Source: Bacteroides acidifaciens (GTDB lineage: Bacteria > Bacteroidota > Bacteroidia > Bacteroidales > Bacteroidaceae). Taken from it: a stretch of DNA of 64,000 bases. A model generated the notes under the pieces. The model was not told where the DNA came from and ran no database searches. It saw only the letters and a program-made list of their open reading frames with translations. How positions within the stretch are numbered: the stretch's first letter is position 1; each line of letters starts with the position of its first letter. The stretch covers positions 248,001 through 312,000 of the forward strand of contig NZ_CAEUHO010000004.1 in assembly GCF_903181435.1 (NCBI RefSeq), in the 5' to 3' direction. Positions 1 to 8,745 of this stretch are shown here, piece after piece. A program made the translations under genes and the position numbers.

Positions 1-1320
1 TTTGAGCCCGCCGACCGTTATCGTGTAAGCACCGGTACTCTGACAGCTCCGCAGAATGCGCAGGTAACCGAAGAAAACCGGGAAGCATACACCTTGAAAC
101 CGACTTGGGACAAGATAACCAATGCCGACTTCTATGAAATCGAGTTTGGCGGAATGCTCTATACAACCATCCGTAACACTTATCTTCTGTTTGAAGGACT
201 GGAAGCCGAGACTCCTTATTCTTTCAAAGTGCGTGCGGTCAACAAGGACGGCGTTTCCGACTGGACTGCTATCCAGGTAACTACGAAAGCGAACCCGCTG
301 GAATTTGCCATCCATGGCATTGAAGGTGAATCTACTGCTCCTTCACAGGGAGGATTCGGTGTCAACCGCTTGTTCGACTTTGCCGAGTCTGGTGACAACT
401 GGCATACAAAATACCGTACCAACGCTATTCCTCTGGATTTGATTATCGACCTCAAGACCGTTAACCAGCTTGACAAGTTCCACTACCTGCCACGCACCGA
501 TGCCGGAAACGGTACGATACTGAAAGGTTCCGTATCTTACAGCATGGATAAAGAGCATTGGATGGAAGCCGGAGCATTCGACTGGAAACGGAATGGTGAA
601 GTGAAAGTCTTTGAATTTGCCAACCATCCTACCGCACGTTATATCAAGCTTAATATAACGGCAGGTGTGGGCAACTACGCTTCCGGTCGTGAGCTTTATG
701 TATTCAAGGTGCCGGGAACAGCCAGCTACCTGCAGGGAGATATCAACAACGACGGCAAGATTGACCGCAACGACCTGACTTCCTATATGAACTACACCGG
801 TTTGCGCCGTGGAGATTCGGACTATGAAGGATATATCAGCAAAGGTGATATAAACATGAATGACTTGATAGACGCTTATGATATATCCGTAGTAGCCACC
901 CAACTTGAAGGCGGTGTCGGCAGAAAAGATACGCTTAAAGTATCGGGTTCTTTGTCAATCAGCACCCCGAAACGTCTGTATCAGAAGGATGAAATCGTTG
1001 AAATCCGTGTGAAGGGCAATGACTTGAAAGCGGTAAATGCGCTCAGCTTTGCCTTGCCTTACGACCAGAATGATTATGAGTTCGTAGGTGTAGAGTCATT
1101 GAATATGAAAGCCATGGAGAACCTTACTTACGACCGCTTGCATACCAACGGAATGAAATCACTCTATCCTACGTTTGTCAACTTGGGCAAACAGGAATCA
1201 TTGAATGGTTCGGAAGACCTGTTTATTCTGAAATTGAAAGCGAAACGTAAAGTGAAGTTTGAATTGACTTTAAAAGATGGAATATTGGTTGATAAGGAAT
1301 TGAGGATGCATCAGTTCTAG
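1..1320 (+). CDS. C-terminal part of a secreted multidomain protein (FN3, F5/8 C, dockerin-like, cohesin-like)
   Basis: The frame is open from base 1, so the N-terminus lies outside the window; the visible 439 codons end at TAG 1318-1320. In order I see a fibronectin type III fold (ends near the VTTK segment), a discoidin/F5-8 type C domain (W-H-T-K-Y, then the RYIKLNI strand near the end), a dockerin-like pair of calcium loops (GDINNDGKIDRNDL and the later GDINMNDLIDAYD), and a last beta-rich segment resembling a cohesin fold. Bacteroides uses such tails on large glycan-active enzymes, for example some GH31 proteins, so a surface or periplasmic carbohydrate role is likely. The catalytic domain is not visible and the exact family is unknown. 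Confidence 0.85.
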   Translation, partial: FEPADRYRVSTGTLTAPQNAQVTEENREAYTLKPTWDKITNADFYEIEFGGMLYTTIRNTYLLFEGLEAETPYSFKVRAVNKDGVSDWTAIQVTTKANPLEFAIHGIEGESTAPSQGGFGVNRLFDFAESGDNWHTKYRTNAIPLDLIIDLKTVNQLDKFHYLPRTDAGNGTILKGSVSYSMDKEHWMEAGAFDWKRNGEVKVFEFANHPTARYIKLNITAGVGNYASGRELYVFKVPGTASYLQGDINNDGKIDRNDLTSYMNYTGLRRGDSDYEGYISKGDINMNDLIDAYDISVVATQLEGGVGRKDTLKVSGSLSISTPKRLYQKDEIVEIRVKGNDLKAVNALSFALPYDQNDYEFVGVESLNMKAMENLTYDRLHTNGMKSLYPTFVNLGKQESLNGSEDLFILKLKAKRKVKFELTLKDGILVDKELRMHQF

Positions 1321-1330
1321 TATATATTTT

Positions 1331-1368
1331 GAGTAGAGTATATGGCACTTTCGACCTATACTCTACTC
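1331..1368. terminator. Bidirectional hairpin terminator
   Basis: Perfect 12-bp inverted repeat, gagtagagtata at 1331-1342 and its complement at 1357-1368, with a 14-nt loop. It is flanked by T-rich sequence on one side and A/T-rich sequence on the other. It sits between the converging ends of the large plus-strand gene (stop 1320) and the antitoxin gene (stop 1408), so it probably ends both transcripts. Confidence 0.8.
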
Positions 1369-1407
1369 GAAATTTTAATTATAATCCGTATTAAAATAAT
1401 TACACTA

Positions 1408-1710
1408 TTAAAGTACCGGATTAAGTTCCACACTTAAACCTAAAGCATTTACTATTCTATAAAATGTAGCAACACTTGGAACTGTAATTCCCTTTTCAAT
1501 TCGAGAAATATAGGACTTATTTGCTCCGATTCGCTTAGCAAGCTCCTCTTGCGTTAAACGTGCATTTTTACGTGCATCAAGTAGTATTTGACTAGTATAG
1601 AAAGTGTATGCTTCTTCATCAAACTTGGCACGTTCTTCTGTACCATGTTTGCCGAATTTCTTTTCAAGAACCGCACTGTAGTCAACGATTTGATGATTGT
1701 TTGTCTCCAT
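1408..1710 (-). CDS. HigA-type antitoxin, XRE-family helix-turn-helix protein
   Basis: 100 residues. The C-terminal half is a clear XRE helix-turn-helix: ARLTQEELAKRIGANKSYIS RIEKG followed by PSVATFYRIVNALG. The N-terminal 45 residues (EEAYTFYTSQILLDARKNA) match the region that HigA-type antitoxins use to contact the toxin. It overlaps the 3' end of the upstream toxin remnant by 29 nt, the usual toxin-first order of HigBA operons. Family knowledge: it would bind DNA upstream of the pair and neutralise an mRNA-cleaving RelE-fold toxin. The reading frame here is intact, while its toxin is broken. Confidence 0.8.
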   Translation of the reverse strand: METNNHQIVDYSAVLEKKFGKHGTEERAKFDEEAYTFYTSQILLDARKNARLTQEELAKRIGANKSYISRIEKGITVPSVATFYRIVNALGLSVELNPVL

Positions 1711-2010
1711 AATAAGCCTCCTTAATTTTTAATGCTTTCTCTATTTCGTTTGATGGAGTTTTTTGAGTTTTCTTCTGAAATCCATTAAATAACACAACTA
1801 TTTGTCCATCATCAAAAATAAAAAATACTCGGTAAATATTACTATTATATTCCATACGTAGCTCATATAATCCATCACGTATAAATTTGATGAATTTGAC
1901 AGGCATTCTATCTTCTGATTCCTATAGTTTAATTTCAGTAACTCTTTGGTTGAAAGAGTCGATATGAATCTCTCAAAATAGCCACCGTATGTTGTAATCT
2001 TACGTTTCAT
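1682..2010 (-). pseudogene. HigB/RelE-type toxin broken by a small deletion and frameshift
   Basis: Two overlapping minus-strand frames together give one RelE-superfamily toxin. The first starts at ATG 2010 and reads MKRKITTYGGYFERFISTLS as far as LLKLNY. The second resumes with ESEDRMPVKFIKFIRDGLYE and continues through NIYRVFFIFDDGQIVVLFNG to the stop at 1682. Between them, near 1919-1927, the frame changes and about five residues normally found in the family are missing, which fits a deletion of roughly 13 bp. The catalytic core cannot be made from a single start, although an internal ATG at 1906 could give a C-terminal fragment. Confidence 0.75.
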
Positions 2011-2693
2011 GTAACAAAGATATATTAAGTTGCACAATTATGTAACATCCTGAATAAAAGAGGTTAGGTTATTATTATTTTTTTATCTTTTGGCTCAGAT
2101 ACCGACAGTTCCTAAAATCCTTCCCCTACAAAGCTTTCAATTCTTGTGTCTACCCTCTGATAACGGCACATCAAATATACATCATATTTCAAATTTGAGA
2201 TATAAATGTTTGTATATTAACAATTTACATTCTTCTGTAATCTATAAATCCGTAATATACTTTTTAGTGATGAAGAAAGCCCAACATGTTTTATGAATAT
2301 ATTTCTACCGTATTTATCGTTCAATTTATAGTATATTTTTATTTATCCATCAGGTAGTATTAATGATTTCTTCTATATAAACTAATGACTTCTTCCTATC
2401 TGTTAACCGATTCTTCCGCATATATTCATCAAATGCACTTGAGCAACTGTGTTGTTGCACTTGTGTATCCGGATGGTTGCCCAAGTCCGTCGTGGAAGTT
2501 GCACAAGTGTAAGCAGATACTGCTTTGGAAGGAACGTTTTTGGGGGGAAGAAAGCCCCAAAAGCGGTAATAGATAGGATATTATAAAGAAAATGCAGTTT
2601 TCTAGCGGAAAAAAAGCAAAAACATGCGGTTGTTTTTTGTAAACTTCTCTTAAAATAAGGCCTTTTTTAGGTATAAATGATTGATTATTAGTT
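2011..2693. other. Gene-free, AT-rich stretch
   Basis: About 680 bases with no coding frame I can support on either strand. The short open frames here have no recognisable motif or upstream Shine-Dalgarno-like sequence. There is a weak 8-bp inverted repeat (cacttgtg / cacaagtg) near 2458-2510 and nothing else I can name. Confidence 0.6.
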
Positions 2694-2751
2694 CTGTGAC
2701 ATTTTTGTTTTTCCCCGTATAATACTTAAAATAAGAACAAAAATGTCACAG
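2694..2751. repeat. Perfect 16-bp inverted repeat with 26-nt spacer
   Basis: ctgtgacatttttgtt at 2694-2709 is exactly complementary to 2736-2751. The spacer 2710-2735 is AT-rich. It lies about 155 bp beyond the 3' end of the hybrid regulator gene. It could be a terminator, an operator or a trace of a mobile or invertible element; there is no second copy in the window. No T-tract follows immediately, so a simple terminator is not certain. Confidence 0.7.
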
Positions 2752-2906
2752 GTAATTTCAAGGTTACAGTTGCCCGATGGTAGTAGCGGAAAGTTCGGTA
2801 CACCCGGCTACATTGAACGCATCAACATTTCCCGGAATCAATATAATAACAATAAACTGAAAGAAAGATTTGATGATTGTAAAGGGGGAGGGACTTATAT
2901 TAAAGC

Positions 2907-5900
2907 CTATCCTCCTTTCTTCACATAGTCTTTCGGCAATATCCCGAACTGTTTCTGAAAGCAACGGGCGAAGTACGAAGGATTATTGAATCCTACAATG
3001 AAACAGACTTCATTAATCCGGTACTCCCCTTCCCGCAAAAGTTCTCCCGCAGTTTTGAGCCGAATCAACCGGATATAGTCATTGGGCGGCATTCCGGTCA
3101 GTCCTTTCAATTTGCGTTGTAAGTTGGAACGGCTGATAGCCATTTCTTCCGCCATCTTGTCGATGGTAAATTCTTCATTGGTGAAATTGCGGGTAATGAT
3201 TTCATTGATCGTGTTCAGCCATTTCACGTCTGTTTTGTTCATTAATGTCTGGTCGTATGACATATTCGGAACCGTTGTAAAGTGGTTGAACAGCATGCGC
3301 CGGTTTTCAAGCAGATTATTGATAGTGGCTTTCATGTGGCTTAGCGAGAAAGGCTTTTCTATATAAGCGTCCGCACCATAGTCAAGACCCGCAATTTTTG
3401 AATCGATGCTGTCGAGTGCCGAAAGCAGGATAAACGGGATATGGCAAAGCATATTGTCGGAACGGATGGACTTTAATAATTCGAATCCGTCCATGTGAGG
3501 CATGACGATGTCGCTGATAATAAGATCTACTGTCGTTGTCTCCAGACATTCCAACGCTTCCTTGCCATTGGCGGCTGTATGGATGGTATAGGTATTTCCC
3601 AGATTCTTAGCCAGAAACTCCAGCATATCCGTCGTGTCTTCCACTACCAGAAGAGAGTAACCGGCGGGTTCGCTCTCTTCCTCCAGAGCGGGAACCTTGT
3701 CGGGCATGGAAGTAATGGAGGGGCTGACAGAGATGCTTTTCTCCAAATACGGAATTTCCACACATACTTCGCATCCTTCCGTATAGCCGGGATTGATATA
3801 AACCTTTCCTTTATGCTTTTCCACCAACAATTTGACGAGACTCAATCCGATTCCTACTCCCGAACCGTTGTTTCCTGTGTTTCCCACCTGATAAAACGGT
3901 TCGAAAACCTTGCTGCATTCCTCTTGCGGAATACCCGGACCGTCGTCGCGTACACACAAGGAGAGCGTACGCCCTTCTGCAGACAGATGTTCGTCCAAAA
4001 TCACCATAATGCGGGTGCGGGCATATTTCATGGCATTCGTCAGCAGGTTGCTGACAATTTTAGTCAGCGCCTCCTGGTCTACATTATATTGCAGATGTTC
4101 TTTCGGCAGAGAGACACTGAAAGAGATTCCGGTCAGGGAGATGGCACGGAAACGGTCGATGATGTCCTCTATCATCCGGTTGATATCCACTTCATTGAAT
4201 GAAAGCGTATAACCTTCCTTGTCCACTTTGCGGAAGTCGAGCAATTGTTTGATAAGCTCCATCAGCCGGTTGGTATTCTTTTGTATCACAGACAGGTTGC
4301 TTTCCACTTCACTGTTCCATTCATGTGTTTCCAAAATCGCTTCCAGCGGAGCTTTGATAAGACTAACCGGAGTCTTGATTTCATGTGCCACTTGGGTGAA
4401 GAATGTAATTTTCGACTGGAACAATTCCTGATTCTTGATTTGTTCCATCTCTTTCATCTTTCTTGCTTTCACAGCCTGCTGTTTACGCAAATAAAGCTGT
4501 ATCAGAAAATATGCGAGGCCACACGCTATTAGTAAATAGAAAATCTTGGCATAAATGGTCTTCCAGGGTGGAGGAAGAATTTCAATATGCAGGCAACAGT
4601 CGTCATTGCTCCAATATTCATCGTTGTTACTGGCTTTCACACGGAAAGTATATTCACCCGGAGGCAGGTTGAGAAAAGATACGTTATGTTTATCCGTATA
4701 TATCCATTCTTTGTGAATACCGTCCAGTTTGTAGGCATATAAATTCTTGCTGGGAGCCACATAACTAAGACTTTCGAATGCGATGTCGAACGATACCACC
4801 TGATAAGGAATCGTTACTTGTCCGCTAAGAGCAGGTATACGCTTGCTAAGGCTTACTTTGTCGTCGGGGCTGTGCATATATACCGCCGAGATAGACGCCG
4901 TAGGCCTTACCTTATTAATCGATAATTTGAACGGATAGAAACTATTGAACCCGTTCACCCCACCGAAATAGAATTTTCCGTCACTGGCTTGCAGGGAAGA
5001 GCGGAAATTGAACTGGTTGCTTTGCAATCCATCCTCGATGGTATAGAGCTGTGCCCGTTTGTTCTGCGGCTCATACCGGATTAGTCCCCTATTGGAAGAA
5101 AGCCAATAGTTACCCGATTGGTCGTCCAGTATGCCATAGATGATATTGTTCGGCAGATTCTCTTTGGTTGAGAAGTTTTCAAAACGGTCTTCCTGATAGT
5201 GATAACGACAGATGCCACCGCCTTCGGTACAGAACCATAGATGCTGCTTATGATCGATATACACACGGATTACCCAGTTGCTGCAAGGAGAATCAGGGTT
5301 ATCCGGGTCGTTGCGATAGTTGTGCAATTTACCGGTTTGGCGGTTGTAACGCCAGATACCGTCCCTTTTGCTTGCCAGCCACAAGTCTCCGTGTTGGTCT
5401 TCAACCATATCGTAGATAAAGATATGGCTTAAAGGTTCCAATGTCCGGAAAGAGTCACTTGCCGGGTCATACCGGCAGAATCCGGAAAGCGTTCCCAGAT
5501 AAATGCTGCCATCCTTCGTTTGATAGATAGAGTAGATATGGTCGTTAGGAATTGAATGTAGGTTTGCGCGGTTATGGCGATAGTTTTTCATTTTTCCCGT
5601 TTGAGTATCCAGGATATATAATCCCCGTGAGAAACTGCCAATCCACAATTTTCCTTCATTGTATAGTAGTGCATGGATATTGTGATAACCGATGTTAGGG
5701 TTACTGCTTCTCAACAGATGGTTTTTGAACTTCTTCGTGCGGGGATCAAAGAGATTCAGTCCCCCGTCTTCGGTAGCAATCCAGATGTTACCGTCGGGAG
5801 CTTCGCAGAATTGGCTGATTACATTTCCCGAAAGAGAATTTTCCGTACCATTGGGATAATACCACTCGATATCCTTATGCTTGGGAGACAGGTAACTTAC

Positions 5901-6878
5901 TCCACTGAAATAAGTCCCGATCCAGATTCCCCCTTCCCTATCCTGATAACAGGCATAGATACTTTCTTTATTTTGTTCGTCGTCGGTAGGCAGACATTCT
6001 CCTGTCGTGGTGTTGAATGTATAAAGTCCGTCGTCGGAGCCGAGATAGAAAGAGTTGGCTGTCCGTTGAAACAAGGTGCGGATGCGCGGAATGGTAAGCG
6101 TGTCCCCTTCTCCGAAGTAATAGCGGAATTGCCCTGTCTCTTTATTGAAACGTGCCAGTCCCCCGTACCATGTACCCGCCCATAATACTCCCTGCGAACT
6201 TTCCATCAAAGAGATAATCTCGTTGCAGGCAGGACGTCCGAAAGAAGTGCCCTCGGATATATATCCTGTGAAGTTGTCCGTACGTTGGTTGTATTTCGCC
6301 AGCCCATTCCGGGTACCTATCCAGATGGTCCCGAACGAGTCGTTATAAATCACCCATATGTGATTATCCGGCAATGAATGAGGATCGGAAAGAGAATGCA
6401 GATATTGCCTCAACGTACCTTTTTTCTCGTTGTAGACAAACAGCCCGTTGGTTGTTCCGATCCATAACTGCCCGTCATTGTCGTATGCCATTCCGAAGAC
6501 GCTGTTGACTGACACCCCGTCTTCCGTCTGTTTATCGAATACGGAGAACTTCTCTTCCCACGAATCGAATAAATACAGCTTCTCCGTACTGGCCACCCAA
6601 ATCTGATTGTTATCCTGATGGCGGCAGATCGTTACTATATTCATATAGCTGTTTCCGCCGTTTTCTGACGAATGTCCGTAGTTGGTGAACTCGATGCCGT
6701 TGAAACGATTCAGCCCGTCCTGCGTTGCAAACCACATATATCCGATGCTATCCTGAAGGATGCTCCGGACACAGTTGCCCGATAACCCCGATCTAACGTC
6801 ATATTTCTTGTAGATATTGGCGAAGACCAGAGAAACCGATGACAGCAGTATACATATAGATAAGATGGATCGTTTCAT
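2907..6878 (-). CDS. Hybrid two-component system sensor/regulator of the polysaccharide utilisation locus
   Basis: 1323 residues. Signal peptide 1-20, then a long periplasmic sensor of Reg_prop beta-propeller repeats (recurring IWIGT/LWIGS and YN motifs to about residue 690), a Y_Y_Y domain ending near 765, one membrane helix at about 770-790 (FYLLIACGLAYFLIQ), a HisKA dimerisation helix with phospho-acceptor His near 831 (HEIKTP), and an HATPase domain (NLLTNAMKY, DDGPGIP, GVGIGLSL). A receiver domain follows (SDIVMPHMDGFELL, Asp near 1123), then an AraC-type DNA-binding domain (about 1225-1320). Known role of the family: binds an oligosaccharide in the periplasm and activates the neighbouring susCD operon. 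It is transcribed away from that operon, behind the acetylesterase gene. Confidence 0.95.
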   Translation of the reverse strand: MKRSILSICILLSSVSLVFANIYKKYDVRSGLSGNCVRSILQDSIGYMWFATQDGLNRFNGIEFTNYGHSSENGGNSYMNIVTICRHQDNNQIWVASTEKLYLFDSWEEKFSVFDKQTEDGVSVNSVFGMAYDNDGQLWIGTTNGLFVYNEKKGTLRQYLHSLSDPHSLPDNHIWVIYNDSFGTIWIGTRNGLAKYNQRTDNFTGYISEGTSFGRPACNEIISLMESSQGVLWAGTWYGGLARFNKETGQFRYYFGEGDTLTIPRIRTLFQRTANSFYLGSDDGLYTFNTTTGECLPTDDEQNKESIYACYQDREGGIWIGTYFSGVSYLSPKHKDIEWYYPNGTENSLSGNVISQFCEAPDGNIWIATEDGGLNLFDPRTKKFKNHLLRSSNPNIGYHNIHALLYNEGKLWIGSFSRGLYILDTQTGKMKNYRHNRANLHSIPNDHIYSIYQTKDGSIYLGTLSGFCRYDPASDSFRTLEPLSHIFIYDMVEDQHGDLWLASKRDGIWRYNRQTGKLHNYRNDPDNPDSPCSNWVIRVYIDHKQHLWFCTEGGGICRYHYQEDRFENFSTKENLPNNIIYGILDDQSGNYWLSSNRGLIRYEPQNKRAQLYTIEDGLQSNQFNFRSSLQASDGKFYFGGVNGFNSFYPFKLSINKVRPTASISAVYMHSPDDKVSLSKRIPALSGQVTIPYQVVSFDIAFESLSYVAPSKNLYAYKLDGIHKEWIYTDKHNVSFLNLPPGEYTFRVKASNNDEYWSNDDCCLHIEILPPPWKTIYAKIFYLLIACGLAYFLIQLYLRKQQAVKARKMKEMEQIKNQELFQSKITFFTQVAHEIKTPVSLIKAPLEAILETHEWNSEVESNLSVIQKNTNRLMELIKQLLDFRKVDKEGYTLSFNEVDINRMIEDIIDRFRAISLTGISFSVSLPKEHLQYNVDQEALTKIVSNLLTNAMKYARTRIMVILDEHLSAEGRTLSLCVRDDGPGIPQEECSKVFEPFYQVGNTGNNGSGVGIGLSLVKLLVEKHKGKVYINPGYTEGCEVCVEIPYLEKSISVSPSITSMPDKVPALEEESEPAGYSLLVVEDTTDMLEFLAKNLGNTYTIHTAANGKEALECLETTTVDLIISDIVMPHMDGFELLKSIRSDNMLCHIPFILLSALDSIDSKIAGLDYGADAYIEKPFSLSHMKATINNLLENRRMLFNHFTTVPNMSYDQTLMNKTDVKWLNTINEIITRNFTNEEFTIDKMAEEMAISRSNLQRKLKGLTGMPPNDYIRLIRLKTAGELLREGEYRINEVCFIVGFNNPSYFARCFQKQFGILPKDYVKKGG

Positions 6879-6898
6879 AATTTCCTTTCTTTATATCC

Positions 6899-7020
6899 CC
6901 TGTTTGCAGGAGCTATATATCCTGCGTAGTGGATCTATATGCCCAATACGTTGGATATATATACCCAACACGCTGGGCATATATGCCCAACAGATTGGAT
7001 ATATAGCTCCTGTAAACAGG
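6899..7020. repeat. 22-bp tandem repeat array inside a 24-bp inverted repeat, upstream of the hybrid regulator
   Basis: Five direct 22-bp units start at 6909, 6931, 6953, 6975 and 6997. Each has a palindrome-like core (gg..atatat..cc) followed by an 8-nt linker such as aacacgct. The outer ends (6899-6922 and 6997-7020) are complementary over 24 bp with one mismatch, so the whole block can fold into a long hairpin. It lies 30 bp before the start of the regulator gene and 25 bp after the acetylesterase gene. The same 22-bp unit recurs at 45335-45422. Confidence 0.85.
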
Positions 7021-7045
7021 GTAATTATCCCCTTTATAGAAGCCT

Positions 7046-8479
7046 TTATTTCACATCATCCCACGTATCTGTGCGGAACGGGAAAGCACTCAATCCGAAA
7101 GTATTCCGCAGCGTGATATTTCCCACATAATTGCGGAAAGCATAGCGCACGGCAACCGGTTGTGCTACCTCTTCACTCCACACTTCTACTGTGTTGGTAC
7201 GTCCTACAATCTTTGCTTTCGCCGGATAGAACTTCTTGTCCGCTCCCGCAATCTCAAATCCTTCCAGTTCGGAGAAAGTAGGGAACAACCCCGCAGGTGC
7301 ATTATCGAATGTCACTATGGCCTTTTTGTCCGCATAGTCCACTTTGGTCATCATCGGACCGTTGGATGGCAACCGGCGGATACCGTATGTCTTAGTCAGT
7401 GCAAGCGTAGCCAACCGAAGTCCTACTACATCCTTCTGTGGCGGATGGATGCAGAATTCATCACCGATATCCGTAGTGGGTACAATGCCCGAATTAGGGA
7501 TTGTTTTCAGTGCTTCTACTTGTGCTTCACGCAATAAAGCGGCTCCCGTATTGCTGCTGTTTTCATATTTGTAAGGAGCAATCTGCACATAATAGAAAGG
7601 CATATCGGGTGCTTCCCACATATTTCTCCATAGTTGTACCATAGCACTCATCATCGGTGCGTAAAATTGGTAATTGGATATATTTGATTCTCCTTGATAC
7701 CATAGGAAACCGCGTGCCGTGAAGTTTTTTATGGGGTACAACATAGAGTTGTACAAACATTCCAGACGTTGGTGTATATCCCGTTTAGGGCTTTTGGCAG
7801 CTTCCATGTCCATCCCCTCGATAGTACCCAAAGTCGGTTCGTCCATCCATGCTTCGATTCGTGAACCACCCCAACTGTTGATGACCAGTCCTACCGGAAG
7901 ATGGAGACTTTCAGTCAGTTGGCGGGCAAAGAAATAGGCGGCGGCACTGCAATCAATCGTGGTTTCGGGTGACGATACTTCCCATTTCCTTTTTTCAAAA
8001 TCCGTGCGACGTTTTGTTTCTTTTGTTCTCGGTACGGTGATGAACCGGATACGGTCACGGTAGTTACCTGCATTCAGCAGTGTTTCGAGCGAGTTGTTTA
8101 TGGGTTGTGCCGTATTTCCCATCATGCGCATTTCCATGTTCGACTGTCCGGAGCAGATCCACACCTCCCCTATCAGTATATCCGAGAGAGTGACCGGAGT
8201 GCCGTCACTGATCGTAATAGAATAAGGAGTATAGCTTCCTTCGGGAGTGTCTACTTTCACCAGCCAGCTCCCGTCTTTATCCGTAGATGCCTGATAAGTC
8301 CGGTTGTTCCACGAAGTGGTGACGGTTACTTTCTTGCCGTCCGCCCACCCCCATAACTTAACGGAGCTGTTCTGTTGGAGTACCATGTGGTCTCCCATCA
8401 TTGCAGGAAGTTTTACTTTGCCTTGTGCAATCGGCAGGAATAAAAATGATAAAATAAGAAGTAGAAAATGTTTTTTCAT
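7046..8479 (-). CDS. Secreted sialate O-acetylesterase family carbohydrate esterase
   Basis: 477 residues, with signal peptide 1-20 (MKKHFLLLILSFLFLPIAQG). SASA-family features are visible: ICSGQSNMEM with the nucleophile Ser near residue 114, the WYQGESN block near 263, and a DEFCIHPP segment near 345 carrying the expected His. A jelly-roll-like domain precedes the nucleophile, as is usual in this family. Family role: removal of O-acetyl groups from sialic acids or other acetylated sugars, probably in the periplasm. Position between the hybrid regulator and susC suggests it deacetylates the locus substrate, so sialic acid need not be the target. It probably shares a transcript with the regulator. 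Confidence 0.88.
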   Translation of the reverse strand: MKKHFLLLILSFLFLPIAQGKVKLPAMMGDHMVLQQNSSVKLWGWADGKKVTVTTSWNNRTYQASTDKDGSWLVKVDTPEGSYTPYSITISDGTPVTLSDILIGEVWICSGQSNMEMRMMGNTAQPINNSLETLLNAGNYRDRIRFITVPRTKETKRRTDFEKRKWEVSSPETTIDCSAAAYFFARQLTESLHLPVGLVINSWGGSRIEAWMDEPTLGTIEGMDMEAAKSPKRDIHQRLECLYNSMLYPIKNFTARGFLWYQGESNISNYQFYAPMMSAMVQLWRNMWEAPDMPFYYVQIAPYKYENSSNTGAALLREAQVEALKTIPNSGIVPTTDIGDEFCIHPPQKDVVGLRLATLALTKTYGIRRLPSNGPMMTKVDYADKKAIVTFDNAPAGLFPTFSELEGFEIAGADKKFYPAKAKIVGRTNTVEVWSEEVAQPVAVRYAFRNYVGNITLRNTFGLSAFPFRTDTWDDVK

Positions 8480-8523
8480 ACTGTTTTTATTAGATATTCG
8501 ACGAATAGTGATTAGGTATCGGG

Positions 8524-8553
8524 CAAAAATACAACCTATTTTTAAATATGAAA
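8524..8553 (-). promoter_or_regulatory. Bacteroides-type promoter for the acetylesterase gene
   Basis: On the minus strand, tatttttg (8531-8524) is a perfect TAnnTTTG -7 box. A TTTC at 8553-8550, 18 nt upstream, is a near match to the -33 TTTG box. The -7 box lies 45 nt before the esterase start codon. Confidence 0.5.
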
Positions 8554-8745
8554 TAAAACTAGCTAGTCATTTTCTGATAAAAGCTGGTCGAAATCTTAAA
8601 AGCTTGATTTTCCTTTTCATTCTCCGCCGAATTTTCTTAATTAGTGGCATCAATCGCCTAAACAGTATTATTAGGTTGGCTAAATATCCCATTTCTTTGC
8701 AGGGTGAGTATTTAACAACCTAATTGTTTCATTAAATCTAATAAA

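Noticed and set aside
343..903. Long minus-strand open frame opposite the discoidin/dockerin gene
   Set aside because: Coding logic, domains and calcium loops are on the plus strand; the opposite frame is a by-product of codon use.
2694..2751. Invertible promoter
   Set aside because: The interval between the repeats is only 26 bp, contains no consensus promoter, and no invertase gene is near. Kept only as an unexplained palindrome.
2743..2928. Possible 61-residue plus-strand gene starting in the palindrome
   Set aside because: No Shine-Dalgarno-like or promoter sequence, no recognisable motif, and it runs into the 3' end of the hybrid regulator gene on the other strand.
2764..2964. Possible small minus-strand gene
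   Set aside because: It overlaps the end of the hybrid regulator gene in another frame and has no family features.
6899..7020. CRISPR-like array
   Set aside because: Units are contiguous 22-mers with no unique spacers and no cas genes nearby; it is a plain tandem repeat.
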